Positions 1 to 9,418 of a stretch of 64,000 bases of DNA are shown piece after piece. Source of the stretch: Devosia sediminis (lineage in GTDB: Bacteria; Pseudomonadota; Alphaproteobacteria; Rhizobiales; Devosiaceae); contig NZ_JAEKMH010000002.1 in NCBI RefSeq assembly GCF_016411825.1, positions 434,001-498,000 on the forward strand. Reading direction: 5' to 3'. Position 1 is the stretch's first letter. Every line of letters starts with the position of its first letter. Made by a program: the position numbers and the translations under genes. The notes under the pieces are model-generated. The model had not been told where the DNA came from and searched no databases. It saw nothing but the letters and a program-made list of their open reading frames with translations.

Positions 1-296
1 TTGACCGGCTTCTTGTCCGCGGTGCGCCAGCCATTGCGCTTCCAGCCGTGGATCCAGCTCTGCACGCCATTCTTCACATATTGGCTGTCAGTGTGGAGGT
101 CGACGGTGCAGGAGCGGGTGAGGGCATTCAGCGCCTCGATGGCCGCCGTAAGCTCCATCTTGTTATTGGTGGTCAGCGCTTCGCCGCCCTTCAATTCCTT
201 GCGGTGCGGCCCGAATTGCAGGATTGCCCCCCAGCCGCCCGGGCCGGGATTGCCCGAACAAGCGCCGTCGGTGTGGATGATGACGCTGTCAGCCAC
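1..296 (-). CDS. rnhA: Ribonuclease HI, 3' part outside window
   Basis: RNase HI cleaves the RNA strand of RNA-DNA hybrids in the cytoplasm. About 98 N-terminal residues are visible. The [16 protein letters not shown] stretch carries catalytic Asp10, NNKMEL carries Glu48 and LHTDSQYV carries Asp70, the same numbering as E. coli RNase HI. The fourth carboxylate (Asp134 in E. coli) would lie beyond the left edge. The start is a GTG at 296 that overlaps the end of ispH by 8 bases (GTGGCTGA), so translation is probably coupled to ispH. Partial only because the window ends. Confidence 0.93.
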   Translation of the reverse strand, partial: MADSVIIHTDGACSGNPGPGGWGAILQFGPHRKELKGGEALTTNNKMELTAAIEALNALTRSCTVDLHTDSQYVKNGVQSWIHGWKRNGWRTADKKPV

Positions 297-1263
297 GCCC
301 GCCTGCCACTTCCAGGTTGCGCAGCACGCGCGGGATATTGAAGGCGATATTCTCTTCGGCGGTGGTCTTGGTCTCGACCTTGACGTCATAGCGCGCCGCA
401 AAGGCGTCGATCACCTCTTCGACGAGGCTCTCCGGCGCCGAAGCACCAGCGCTGACGCCGAGTGAAGTGAGATCGCCATAGAGCGACCAGTCGATCTCGC
501 TGGCGCGGTCGACCAGCGTCGCGATCTTGCAGCCCGAGCGCAGGGCGACTTCGACGAGCCGCTGCGAATTGGACGAATGGGGCGAGCCCACCACGATCAT
601 GGCATCGACCAGCGGCGCCACGGCCTTGATCGATTCCTGCCGGTTGGTCGTGGCGTAGCAGATATCTTCCTTGTGCGGCCCGTTGATCGCCGGGAAGCGC
701 GCCTTGAGCGCGGCCACGATCTCGCGCGTGTCGTCGACGCTGAGCGTAGTCTGCGTCACGAAGGCAAGCGTCTCGGGGTTCTTCGGCGTGAAGGCATTGG
801 CATCAGCGACGGTCTCGATGAGCGTCACGGCGCCATCGGGAAGCTGGCCCATGGTGCCGATCACTTCGGGGTGACCGGCATGGCCGATCAGCACGATTTC
901 GTGCCCTTCCTCGAAATGCCGCGAGGCTTCCACATGCACCTTGCTCACCAGCGGGCAGGTCGCATCGAGAAAGAACATGTTGCGGCTCTTGGCATCCGCC
1001 GGCACGCTCTTGGGCACGCCATGGGCCGAAAACACCACGGGGGCCTCGGTCTCGGGGATTTCGTCGAGCTCCTCGACAAACACGGCACCCTTGGCCTTGA
1101 GGCCTTCCACCACATATTTGTTATGCACGATGGCATGCCGCACATAGACCGGCGCACCGTATTTCTGGAGCGCCAGCTCCACGATCTGGATCGCGCGGTC
1201 CACGCCGGCGCAGAATCCGCGCGGGGCGCAGAGCAGAATATCGAGATGCGGCCTTTTTTCCAT
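289..1263 (-). CDS. ispH: 4-hydroxy-3-methylbut-2-enyl diphosphate reductase
   Basis: Last enzyme of the MEP isoprenoid pathway; a [4Fe-4S] enzyme reducing HMBPP to IPP and DMAPP. The 324-residue length is normal for the family. The three cluster cysteines are visible: Cys18 in [14 protein letters not shown], one in [11 protein letters not shown] (about 103) and one in [10 protein letters not shown] (about 202). The substrate-binding histidines are seen in [11 protein letters not shown] and GHAGHPEV. It is the first gene of an ispH-rnhA pair and is divergent from the PPDK-like gene to its right, with about 100 bases between for both promoters. Confidence 0.97.
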   Translation of the reverse strand: MEKRPHLDILLCAPRGFCAGVDRAIQIVELALQKYGAPVYVRHAIVHNKYVVEGLKAKGAVFVEELDEIPETEAPVVFSAHGVPKSVPADAKSRNMFFLDATCPLVSKVHVEASRHFEEGHEIVLIGHAGHPEVIGTMGQLPDGAVTLIETVADANAFTPKNPETLAFVTQTTLSVDDTREIVAALKARFPAINGPHKEDICYATTNRQESIKAVAPLVDAMIVVGSPHSSNSQRLVEVALRSGCKIATLVDRASEIDWSLYGDLTSLGVSAGASAPESLVEEVIDAFAARYDVKVETKTTAEENIAFNIPRVLRNLEVAGGRG

Positions 1264-1366
1264 GCCAGATCAGATGCTTTCAGTGCCTTCGCAAGTCAAG
1301 TGCTGTTGCAGCCGGGGCGGGGCATGGGCAATATGCAACTGGTAGTATGACCCAAGGCGGTTTCAG

Positions 1367-3655
1367 GTGAGTTTGGCGCAGGAAATGTTTGCGATTGCCC
1401 CGGCAACGGGGAAGGCGAACCTGAGCGCTGGCCAGTTGAAGCTCCTTTCGGGCAAGGCGCGCTGGATTTTCCGCGTCGGTGAAGCCGGCTTTCCCACCGT
1501 CCCCACCATCGCCATCACCCGCGCCGCCTGGGAAGAACTGCAGGCCGAGCGGGGTCGGCGCGACACGCGCCTGCGCACGCACTGGGTGGCATGTCTCTTC
1601 AAGCTGGTGTCGAAGGACGGCACGCCGCCGCTCCTCGTGGTGCGCACGTCTGCGGCCACACACAATAGCGGCCTTGCGCCGGCCAAGCTCGGCATCGCCG
1701 CGCCCGCGGCCCCTGAGGACGCAGTCGATCCCGCCCGGCCACTGGCCAAAGCCATCAAGCAGGCCTTTGAGAGCTACGGATTTTTCGGTCGCGGCTGGAC
1801 AGGCTTGCGCCACGAAGACGATCGGGCCCGCCAGATCGTCCTGGTACAGGCGGTCGGCCACGGCTCCGTCGAGCAGTTCCTGACGCGCAATGCCATGACC
1901 GGCCAGTTGGGGCCCGCGCCGCTCGATGGCACGCCGCTGCCGCGCCTGCCGGCGGACGTTCACAAGCTGATCGACCTGCTCGACGCCAAGGCCGGGCGGC
2001 ACATGGCCTGCCTGGTCTCCATCGACGGCGGCCGCGTGACCTTTCTCTCCGCACGACCGGTTCAGGCCAGCGCCGGCGCCGAGCTCGAGGCGGCGGTGGA
2101 TCGCGTCGAGCGCAAGGTCTGGACGCCGCAGGGCGCCGTGACCCGGGTCGATCCCAGTCGCCTGGCGCTGATGCTGCATCCCCGCCTCAAATCGCCTGAA
2201 GAAGCCACGCCGATCGCCCGTGGGCTCGGCGTATCTCCTGGTGCCGCCAGCGGCATTATCACATTTAATCCCGACGACGCGGCGCGCCTCCGCGCCCGCG
2301 GCAAGCACTGCATTCTCGTCGTCAACGAAACCGGCCCGGCCGATATCGAAGGCATGAAGGCGGCAACGGGCATTCTCACCGCGCGCGGTGGCATGTCGAG
2401 CCATGCGGGCGTCATTGCCCGCATCACCGGCAAGCCCTGCGTTGCCGGCGTGCGCAGCCTCAGCGTCGATGCCGGGGAAATGGTTTGCCGCATCGGCGAC
2501 CGCGAATTCCGCCCCGGCGATCGTCTCACCATCGATGGCACCGATGGCTCGGTCTATCTCGGCACACTCCCGCTGGCACAGCCGCAGATTGGCGGCGCCA
2601 TCGGCAAGCTGCTGGGCTGGTCCGATGCCAGCCGCACGGTGGCCGTGCGCACCAATGTGGAAACGGTCGAGTCTGCGCAGACGGCGCTGACCTTCGGCGC
2701 CGAAGGCATCGGCCTCGCGCGCTCGGAACACATGTTCTTCTCGCCCGAACGCATGGTGGCACTGCGCCGCATGATCCTCAGCGAAGACGAGGATCAGCGC
2801 GCCAGGGCCCTGGCCGGTCTCGTCGACTATCAGACCGGCGACTATTCCGCGCTGTTCTCGGCGATGAAGGGGCTTCCTGTCACGGTGCGTCTCTTCGACC
2901 CGCCGCTGCACGAATTCCTGCCGCGAACCGACGAGGAAATCGAGGAGACGGCGGCCTCGCTCGGCGTTGCAGTGCGCGCCCTGCGCCTGCGGCTCGAGCG
3001 CATCTCCGAGATCACGCCGATGCTGGGCCATCGCGGCGTGCGCCTCGCCATCACCTATCCCGAAATCCTGCAGATGCAGATGCAGGCGGTGCTGGCCGGT
3101 GCCCGCGCCGCCAGCGAGCGGCAGGCCGAACCCGTCATCGTCGAGGTGATGGTGCCGTTTGTCTCCACCGCAACCGAAGTGGCGTGGATCCGCGAGCGGG
3201 CCTTGGGGATGGTGGAAAATTCGGGACTTGCCCGATCGGACCGCGTCAGGTTTTCCTTCGGCACCATGATCGAATTGCCGCGCGCCTGCCTTAGGGCGGG
3301 GGACATTGCCGGCATGGTCGATTTCATTTCCTTCGGCACCAATGACCTGACCCAGACCACGTTCGGCATTTCGCGCGACGATGCGCCGGTCTTCCTTGCG
3401 GCCTATCAGCGCAAAGGCGTTTATGAACGTGACCCATTCGTCACCATCGACGAGAAGGGTGTGGGCGAGATGATCGCCATCGCCATTGCCCGCGGCAAGG
3501 CGGCCAATCCGGACCTCAAGATCGGCATCTGCGGCGAACATGCGGGCGACCCGGCCTCGCTCCAGTTCTTTGCCGGCCTGGGTGTGGATTACGTCAGTTG
3601 CTCACCCTATCGTGTACCGGTTGCCCGGCTGACCTTGGCGCAGGCTTCGGCTTAA
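1367..3655 (+). CDS. Shortened pyruvate phosphate dikinase-like PEP-utilizing protein
   Basis: 762 residues against about 870-880 for PPDK. The central swivelling phosphohistidine domain is intact (TARGGMSSHAGVIAR, His346). So is the C-terminal PEP/pyruvate TIM barrel (GIGLARSEHMFF, FGTNDLTQTTFG, and ICGEHAGDPAS with the catalytic-type Cys). The N-terminal ATP-grasp part is about 110 residues short and degenerate: VRTSA and FLTRNAMTG remain, but the normal LQTR strand reads LSARP, so the glutamine is lost. The start is GTG at 1367. It may be a PPDK paralogue that no longer uses ATP/AMP or that acts in a phosphotransfer or regulatory role. Family is sure, activity is not. Confidence 0.8.
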   Translation: MSLAQEMFAIAPATGKANLSAGQLKLLSGKARWIFRVGEAGFPTVPTIAITRAAWEELQAERGRRDTRLRTHWVACLFKLVSKDGTPPLLVVRTSAATHNSGLAPAKLGIAAPAAPEDAVDPARPLAKAIKQAFESYGFFGRGWTGLRHEDDRARQIVLVQAVGHGSVEQFLTRNAMTGQLGPAPLDGTPLPRLPADVHKLIDLLDAKAGRHMACLVSIDGGRVTFLSARPVQASAGAELEAAVDRVERKVWTPQGAVTRVDPSRLALMLHPRLKSPEEATPIARGLGVSPGAASGIITFNPDDAARLRARGKHCILVVNETGPADIEGMKAATGILTARGGMSSHAGVIARITGKPCVAGVRSLSVDAGEMVCRIGDREFRPGDRLTIDGTDGSVYLGTLPLAQPQIGGAIGKLLGWSDASRTVAVRTNVETVESAQTALTFGAEGIGLARSEHMFFSPERMVALRRMILSEDEDQRARALAGLVDYQTGDYSALFSAMKGLPVTVRLFDPPLHEFLPRTDEEIEETAASLGVAVRALRLRLERISEITPMLGHRGVRLAITYPEILQMQMQAVLAGARAASERQAEPVIVEVMVPFVSTATEVAWIRERALGMVENSGLARSDRVRFSFGTMIELPRACLRAGDIAGMVDFISFGTNDLTQTTFGISRDDAPVFLAAYQRKGVYERDPFVTIDEKGVGEMIAIAIARGKAANPDLKIGICGEHAGDPASLQFFAGLGVDYVSCSPYRVPVARLTLAQASA

Positions 3656-3729
3656 ATAGCGGCCATTGCATTCCTATATGGAGTGGGTGACACGGTCGTC
3701 CGGCTCGGACGGCATATTGAAAGGGCAGG

Positions 3730-4290
3730 GTGTTCTTGAAGAGTCTGGTTCTGGGTCTGATCGTTCCCCTGTTCATCGCTGTTCCCCTGCCGGCTATGGC
3801 GCAAACCGGGGCGCAGTGCGCGGCCATTGGCGATGATGGCGAGCGGCTCGCCTGCTACGATGGCGTATTTCGTAGCGGTGCGACCTCGCCGGATGCAGTC
3901 AGCGTCACCCTCGAATCCGAGCAGCTCATTCCGGCCCGCCCGACTGGCCGCGCGCCGGCAACCATCACCGTGTCCTGCGAGGCCGATGTGTTGCAAATTG
4001 CATTCGGCTTTGCCGGCAACACCATGTCCTCGCTGGGGCGGGACGCGGGTATCACCCTGCAATATGACCTGGCGCGCGCTCGCTCCTCGACCCTGCCGGT
4101 CAATGCGGACAATACCGCCATCCTCATCGACAACTCTGCCGATGCGCGGGCTTTCCTTGACGGCCTCAATGGCGCGACCAACCTCACGGTCCGCGTGACG
4201 CCGACCAGCACGCGTTCACTGTCGGTGCGTTTCCGCGTCGATGCATTTGCGCAGGAAGTCGCAGCAGTCGAAGCGGCTTGTGGCCAATAG
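3730..4290 (+). CDS. Secreted hypothetical protein with C-x(n)-CYD motif
   Basis: 186 residues, GTG start. Residues 1-25 form a Sec signal peptide ending AMAQ. The mature protein begins with CAAIGDDGERLACYDGVF, a Cys-pair motif seen in several small exported families including VasI/TagO-like proteins; a third and fourth Cys (SCEAD, EAACGQ) suggest a second disulfide. No other type VI secretion genes are near, so that link is not made. It stands alone between the PPDK-like gene and the cell-wall hydrolase, reading the same way. Function unknown. Confidence 0.7.
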   Translation: MFLKSLVLGLIVPLFIAVPLPAMAQTGAQCAAIGDDGERLACYDGVFRSGATSPDAVSVTLESEQLIPARPTGRAPATITVSCEADVLQIAFGFAGNTMSSLGRDAGITLQYDLARARSSTLPVNADNTAILIDNSADARAFLDGLNGATNLTVRVTPTSTRSLSVRFRVDAFAQEVAAVEAACGQ

Positions 4291-4476
4291 GCCACAAAGC
4301 CAATTTGCCGCACCGAAATGATGGAACCGCCCTACGTGTGCCACATCTGCGCCCCGTGAGCGCCCCAACGGACATTTACTCAGCGCTAACCTTAATAACC
4401 GATCATCACGATCAGCGGCATTTGAGCGTCACAATTGCCGAGCGTAGTTCGTGTTGCGTAACGTTGAGTAAAATTA

Positions 4477-5721
4477 ATGGCACTTTCCCACCGGCCAGTG
4501 GCGCTCGCGCGCCCGGTCAGAGCGGTTAGCGGAGGCGCACGCCTCACCAAGACGTTGGCAATGGCGTTCGTCGCTCCTGTCGCCTACATCTGCCTGGCCG
4601 GCTCTGCCGTCGGCCCCGCCTCGTTCGATCTCGGCGATGCCGGCCTGCCCAACCAGGATCAGGCCGTCGCCATAGCCGTCGCCAAGGCAAGCCTTACCTA
4701 TTCCGGCGTCGATCCGGTCATCACCGGCTCCGTCAATCATCTCTTCGAAAGCAGCAGCTTCACCGGTCCAAACCGCGCCGAGAAGACCGATCGTGTTCGC
4801 CCGGCGGCCGATGCCGTGGCGATTGCCCAGAGCTTCCAGCAGGCGCGCATGCAGATTGCTGCCCTGCGCGGCCCGGCCGATCCGGCCGCCCTTTCGCAAA
4901 CCAGTATCGCCGATGCCGGCGCCGATGAAACGGCTGACGCGGGTCCGCGCATGTCGGTGGCCTCGCTCGCTCCCGCCGGGGCACCCACGGCCCCCGGTCA
5001 GTCGGCCGAGACTGACGGCGTGACCGGTCCCCGCATGTCCACTGCCTCGATGTATGCGCCAGCGTCCGCCGCACCGGCCGAGGCCGAAGAAGCCCAAACC
5101 CGCGTGGACGTGGCCGCGGTGCATCCCAATGCCGCTTCCGCGCTCGATGCCATTGCCCGCATCGCGCCCAAGGCCGACGGCGAGACCCTGACCGATGTGA
5201 CCATGCCGGTCAGCGTCCCAGAACAGCTCGCCTATGCCCGCGCCAATACGCCCGCCACCGAGGATCTGATGACGGGCGGCATGGCCACTGGCGAGACCAT
5301 GAACGTTTCAGACAAGGAACTCTGGTGCCTTGCTACCGCAATCTATTTCGAAGCGCGCGGCGAGACTTATCGCGGCCAGGTGGCCGTTGCCCAGGTCGTG
5401 CTCAACCGCGTCAAGGACCACCGCTATCCCGATACGATCTGCGGCGTGGTCTTCCAGAACCAGAACAAGCGCAATGCCTGCCAGTTCTCCTTCGCCTGTG
5501 ACGGCATTCCGGAAACCGTGACCGAGCGCCGCCCGTGGGAACAGGCCGAGGACATTGCCGCCAAGATCACCAAGGGCGAGATCTATCTCACCGAAGTGGG
5601 CGATGCGACGCACTACCACGCCACTTATGTGCGCCCCGCCTGGGCCCCGCGCATGACCAAGGTGACGCAGGTCGGCCTGCACGTTTTCTACAAGTTCAAG
5701 CGCGGCTGGCTGTTCGGCTGA
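4477..5721 (+). CDS. SleB-like cell wall hydrolase
   Basis: 414 residues. The N-terminus has a basic stretch and a hydrophobic segment (about 26-48), giving membrane anchoring or export. Next is a long Ala/Pro-rich low-complexity linker of about 230 residues containing two copies of GPRMS(V/T)AS. The C-terminal Hydrolase_2 (SleB) domain spans about 280-414: LWCLATAIYFEARGETYRGQ carries the catalytic Glu (about 292), followed by AQVVLNRVKDHRYP and CQFSFACDG. The family cuts peptidoglycan; in alphaproteobacteria it is thought to act in wall remodelling. A strong terminator hairpin follows. Confidence 0.88.
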   Translation: MALSHRPVALARPVRAVSGGARLTKTLAMAFVAPVAYICLAGSAVGPASFDLGDAGLPNQDQAVAIAVAKASLTYSGVDPVITGSVNHLFESSSFTGPNRAEKTDRVRPAADAVAIAQSFQQARMQIAALRGPADPAALSQTSIADAGADETADAGPRMSVASLAPAGAPTAPGQSAETDGVTGPRMSTASMYAPASAAPAEAEEAQTRVDVAAVHPNAASALDAIARIAPKADGETLTDVTMPVSVPEQLAYARANTPATEDLMTGGMATGETMNVSDKELWCLATAIYFEARGETYRGQVAVAQVVLNRVKDHRYPDTICGVVFQNQNKRNACQFSFACDGIPETVTERRPWEQAEDIAAKITKGEIYLTEVGDATHYHATYVRPAWAPRMTKVTQVGLHVFYKFKRGWLFG

Positions 5722-5746
5722 TCGCCCTGCCATCCGTCATGCAATC

Positions 5747-5779
5747 AGGCCTCCATGAGATAATCATGGGGGCCTTTTT
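5747..5779 (+). terminator. Rho-independent terminator after the cell wall hydrolase
   Basis: AGGCCTCCATGA pairs with TCATGGGGGCCT around a GATAA loop, followed by TTTTTG. It sits between the convergent hydrolase and hypothetical genes and could serve both. Confidence 0.85.
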
Positions 5780-5786
5780 GCTGCGC

Positions 5787-6239
5787 TTAATAGGGCGACG
5801 CGCCGCTGAGACGGATGATGGAATGGCCGGCCCGGCTGGCAAATGTGTACCAGTTGCCATTGGTCCAGTAGCGGACCCAGTTCGCGCGGTTCGGCGTCAC
5901 TTCGGTGACGTCGATACCGGGATACTGGACGTGCCTTGAGGTCAGGCCATCGGTGGAATAGGTGCCGGTGGCAGTCGTGGTGATGCTGACGTAAGTGACC
6001 TTGCCTGCTTCGATTTTCTTGACCGTCGCGCTGGAAACCGGATCGGTCAAGACCCAGGGGGCATACTCGACCTCGTAGTCGCGGCCATCGAACTTCACCA
6101 GCTTGTCAGTGTCGAAGCCGGCGGGCATTTCGTCGGCCATGACATCAAGAACGTAGCCCGGGCCAAGGGCCGCGAGGGCCGTGGCGCAGATGGCGCCCAG
6201 GGTCATTCCAAGGAGCATATGACGGGTCGGCAGGTTCAT
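5787..6239 (-). CDS. Hypothetical exported protein
   Basis: About 150 residues from ATG at 6239; an in-frame ATG at 6248 and a longer frame to 6275 exist. A hydrophobic segment (LLGMTLGAICATALAALG) near the N-terminus looks like a signal peptide or anchor. The mature part is rich in Thr, Tyr and Trp (YAPWVLTDP, NWVRYWTNGNWYTFASRAG) and is probably beta-rich. No family recognised. It is convergent with the cell-wall hydrolase and shares its terminator. Confidence 0.6.
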   Translation of the reverse strand: MNLPTRHMLLGMTLGAICATALAALGPGYVLDVMADEMPAGFDTDKLVKFDGRDYEVEYAPWVLTDPVSSATVKKIEAGKVTYVSITTTATGTYSTDGLTSRHVQYPGIDVTEVTPNRANWVRYWTNGNWYTFASRAGHSIIRLSGASPY

Positions 6240-6354
6240 GGCGGGCATCCCGTTCTGTTCCAAATCGGCACACATGCCTTAACGGATCAGTAACCATGAA
6301 GTGCCATGCGGGGAACGTTAATCTTCACTTAAGGTTAACGCGAGCGTGGCCGGG

Positions 6355-6972
6355 TCAGGAACCAGTTCTGGTTGCGCTAATGCCTTCAAATGCTTCGATA
6401 AATCGCTCATGCGCCTGCTGCGTAGGCCAGGGTCGGATGAGCCGCTCGAAGTCGTCGACGTCGAAGGCCGACTGGCCGGGCACGCCGAAGAGCTTGCGGG
6501 CCTCCGGCGGATCGAACCCGGCCAGGTGCGTGGCCTCGAAGAAGGCGGCTTCCTGGTCGGCTTTCTTGACCAGCTTGCTCACCGCGGAAGGCATGGTCGC
6601 GGGTAGTGAGAATCGGAGGTAAATGGCCGCCAGCAAACCTTTTTCCACCTCCTTGTAGCTGCCGCCGATCACCGCCTTGAAAGGCGAGATGATGTCGCCG
6701 ACCACATATTCGGGCGCATCGTGGAGCAGGCACTGCAACTGCGCCTTGGGCTCCATGTCGGGATTGGCGGAGCGGAAGAGTTCCAGCACCAGCACGGAGT
6801 GCTGAGCGACGGAAAAGGGATAGTCGCCAATGGTTTGGCCGTTCCAGCGGGCCACGCGCGCAAGGCCGTGGGCGATGTCGGACAGCTCCACATCGACCGG
6901 GGATGGATCGAGAATATCGAGGCGGCGACCCGACAGCATGCGCTGCCAGGCACGGGAACTTGGGCGGGACAT
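6355..6972 (-). CDS. HD-domain phosphohydrolase, YfbR-like
   Basis: 205 residues. The HD superfamily metal-binding pattern is visible: His58 (VAQHSVLV), His84-Asp85 (LLHDAPEYVVGDI) and a later Asp (KKADQEAAFFEA). The whole follows the layout of YfbR-like 5'-nucleotidase/HD hydrolases (R-W.....EN.AQHS...). Likely a cytoplasmic, metal-dependent phosphomonoesterase; substrate not known. It lies 69 bases downstream of ygfZ on the same strand and may be cotranscribed. Confidence 0.82.
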   Translation of the reverse strand: MSRPSSRAWQRMLSGRRLDILDPSPVDVELSDIAHGLARVARWNGQTIGDYPFSVAQHSVLVLELFRSANPDMEPKAQLQCLLHDAPEYVVGDIISPFKAVIGGSYKEVEKGLLAAIYLRFSLPATMPSAVSKLVKKADQEAAFFEATHLAGFDPPEARKLFGVPGQSAFDVDDFERLIRPWPTQQAHERFIEAFEGISATRTGS

Positions 6973-7041
6973 GACGCTCGAATTTGCTAACGGACTGTTA
7001 GCACCAACACTAGCAGATCGACCCGATTCGAGAATGTCGCG

Positions 7042-7872
7042 TCATTCTGCGTCTTCGGTGACCGCTTCTCCGAACCGATAGGTCGCCCAGGCGGGCAGAT
7101 CGAGCTGCACAGGTTTGCCGTCCACGGTTACGGCAGCCGGATCGGAGATACGGTCGAGCCGCAAAATGGCGACGGCATTGCCCTCGGCCACCTGGCCGAT
7201 GGTGCCGGCCTCGCGACCATTGGCGACCACGGCGCTGCCAGCGGGTGCCTCGATGCCGGAGACGATGACCGGACGGCGGCGGGCGGTGCCGCGATGCTTC
7301 ATGCGGCTGACCACTTCCTGGCCGACATAACAGCCCTTGGCGAAGTCGATGCCCTCCAACTGATCCATGCCGATATCGTGGGCAAAGGTGTCGTTGGCGG
7401 GGAAATCGTTGCCCAGGTGCAGCACGCCTTGGGCGATGCGGGCCAGGTGATAGGGAGTTTCATCGCTCGACCAGTCGGCCGTGGCCTCGACCGGCGCAAT
7501 GATGCGGTAGCCGAGGTCGACCGGGCCGAGGCGATCCTTGTGCGCAATGCCGGACGCTTCGGTCGAGAAGCCGACGCGGTGCGTGTCGCGCAGGTCGTCG
7601 ATCTCCACCTTGGCGCGTAGCCGGTACATGCGCATGCGCTTGAAGAAGTCATCCGCGACGCTTTGGTGCACGTCGAGCCAGAGTGCATCATCGGCAAATC
7701 CGGAAAGGCCTTCGGCGAGGATCTTTCCTTGCGGAGAAAGCAGGGCCCAAAGGCTTGCCGTCTCGTTCGGACCGCTGGGGATGATGCCGGTAATGACATC
7801 ATTGAGCAGCCGGTGGGCATCCGGACCGGAGAAACGGAAGACGACGCGGTCGGCACGTAGGACAGTGGCCAT
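7042..7872 (-). CDS. ygfZ: YgfZ/CAF17-family folate-binding protein
   Basis: 276 residues. Tetrahydrofolate-dependent helper for repair or assembly of certain Fe-S clusters (MiaB, for example). The family signature K-G-C-Y-x-G-Q-E is present at 179-186 (KGCYVGQE). The N-terminal GcvT-like fold starts with the usual LRADRVVFRFSGPDAHRLLNDV. It is divergent from the dihydroorotase gene, with about 120 bases between starts. Confidence 0.9.
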   Translation of the reverse strand: MATVLRADRVVFRFSGPDAHRLLNDVITGIIPSGPNETASLWALLSPQGKILAEGLSGFADDALWLDVHQSVADDFFKRMRMYRLRAKVEIDDLRDTHRVGFSTEASGIAHKDRLGPVDLGYRIIAPVEATADWSSDETPYHLARIAQGVLHLGNDFPANDTFAHDIGMDQLEGIDFAKGCYVGQEVVSRMKHRGTARRRPVIVSGIEAPAGSAVVANGREAGTIGQVAEGNAVAILRLDRISDPAAVTVDGKPVQLDLPAWATYRFGEAVTEDAE

Positions 7873-7990
7873 CAGGCACTCCAGAAAACTGAGCTTCCCG
7901 CTTTCGCGGGATGACCCGGAGGTGGGATGGACAGGCGGACCCGCTCGCTTTTAGAACCGGGTGCGACAAACCCCACCGGAGACCGCAGAC

Positions 7991-9310
7991 ATGGCGCAGT
8001 ACGACACGATTTTCAAGAACGCGACCGTGGTCAACCAGGACGGCGAGGGCCTCTTCGACATTGCGGTCAAGAATGGCCGGATCGTTGCGCTCGGTACCAT
8101 CGAGGGCAGCGCGGCCGAAGTGGTGGATTGCAAGGGTCTCCATATCCTGCCGGGCGTCATCGACACGCAGGTGCATTTCCGCGAGCCGGGGCTGACGCAT
8201 AAGGAAGATCTGGAATCGGGTTCGCTCGGCGCGGTCATGGGCGGGGTGACGGGCGTCTTCGAGATGCCCAATACCAATCCGCTGACCACGACCCGCGAGA
8301 CTTTTGAAGCCAAGATCGCCGCCGGCACCAACCGCATGCACTGCGACTTCGCCTTCTATATCGGCGGCACGCATGAAAATGTCGGCGAGCTGGCCGTGCT
8401 GGAAAGGCTGCCCGGTTGCGCCGGCGTAAAAGTGTTCATGGGCTCGTCCACCGGCTCGCTGCTGGTGCAGGACGATGCCGGCGTGGAGGCGATCCTGCGC
8501 GCCATCTCCCGCCGCGCCGCCTTCCATTCGGAAGACGAATACATGCTGGAGGAACGCAAGCACCTGCGCGTGCCGGGCGATCCTTCGAGCCACCCGGTCT
8601 GGCGCTCGCCCGAAGTGGCGATGAGCTGCACGACCCGGCTCGTCAACCTTGCCCGCAAGACCGGCAAGCGCATCCATGTGCTGCATATCTCGACCAAGGA
8701 GGAAATCGTCTACCTGGCCGACCACAAGGATGTGGCCTCGGTGGAAGTAACGCCGCATCACCTGACGCTGGACGAGACGGCCTATACCCGCCTCGGCACC
8801 TACGCACAGATGAACCCGCCGGTGCGCGACAAGGCGCATCGCGAGGGCATCTGGAAGGGTGTCGAGAACGGCGTCGCCGATATCCTGGGCTCGGACCACG
8901 CGCCGCATACGCGCGAGGAAAAGGACCATGCCTATCCCGCCAGCCATTCGGGCATGACCGGCGTGCAGACGCTGGTTCCGACCATGCTGGACCATGTGAA
9001 CAATGGAAAGCTCAGCCTGCCGCGCTTCGTCGACATGACCAGCCATGGCCCCAACCGGCTGTTCGGCATTGCCAACAAGGGCCGCATCGCCGTGGGCTAC
9101 GACGCTGACCTGACCATTGTCGATCTCAAGCGCCGCGAAACTATCACCAATGACTGGATCAAGTCGCGCGTCGGCTGGACGCCTTATGACGGAGTAACCG
9201 TCACCGGTTGGCCGGTCGGCACCATCGTGCGTGGCAATACCGTAATGTGGCAGGGCGAACTGGTGACGCCGAGCAAGGGCCAGCCAATGCGGTTCCTGGA
9301 GGCGCTATAG
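7991..9310 (+). CDS. pyrC: Dihydroorotase-like amidohydrolase
   Basis: 439 residues from ATG 7991, chosen for GGAG 9 bases upstream; an in-frame ATG-like start at 7961 has no such site. Amidohydrolase TIM barrel: PGVIDTQVHFREPG (55-67), the Lys147 expected to be carboxylated (GVKVFMGSS), His179, His232, the HH at 256-257 and Asp302 (LGSDHAPH). The first metal His of the usual D-x-H-x-H motif is Gln60 here. Probably cyclises carbamoyl aspartate in pyrimidine synthesis, or is a close paralogue; the His-to-Gln change is the doubt. Confidence 0.8.
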   Translation: MAQYDTIFKNATVVNQDGEGLFDIAVKNGRIVALGTIEGSAAEVVDCKGLHILPGVIDTQVHFREPGLTHKEDLESGSLGAVMGGVTGVFEMPNTNPLTTTRETFEAKIAAGTNRMHCDFAFYIGGTHENVGELAVLERLPGCAGVKVFMGSSTGSLLVQDDAGVEAILRAISRRAAFHSEDEYMLEERKHLRVPGDPSSHPVWRSPEVAMSCTTRLVNLARKTGKRIHVLHISTKEEIVYLADHKDVASVEVTPHHLTLDETAYTRLGTYAQMNPPVRDKAHREGIWKGVENGVADILGSDHAPHTREEKDHAYPASHSGMTGVQTLVPTMLDHVNNGKLSLPRFVDMTSHGPNRLFGIANKGRIAVGYDADLTIVDLKRRETITNDWIKSRVGWTPYDGVTVTGWPVGTIVRGNTVMWQGELVTPSKGQPMRFLEAL

Positions 9311-9418
9311 GGTTCGGCAGGTTTAACCCTGTCGATCACAAGTTTTAACGAAACCTTACCTGTCATTGCGTGCGGCCCTGCTTTGCCCTAGCAAAGTAAA
9401 CGTGGGTGGGGGCTTATC

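Noticed and set aside
1280-3541. Very long antisense frame (753 codons) opposite the PPDK-like gene, and similar frames at 7799-9046, 29413-31083 and 31167-33008.
   Set aside because: High GC leaves few stops on the opposite strand. The products are His/Gly/Arg-rich with no domain, and each mirrors a confident gene.
3730-4290. Type VI secretion accessory protein (VasI/TagO).
   Set aside because: Only the short C...CYD motif is shared, and no secretion-system genes are nearby.
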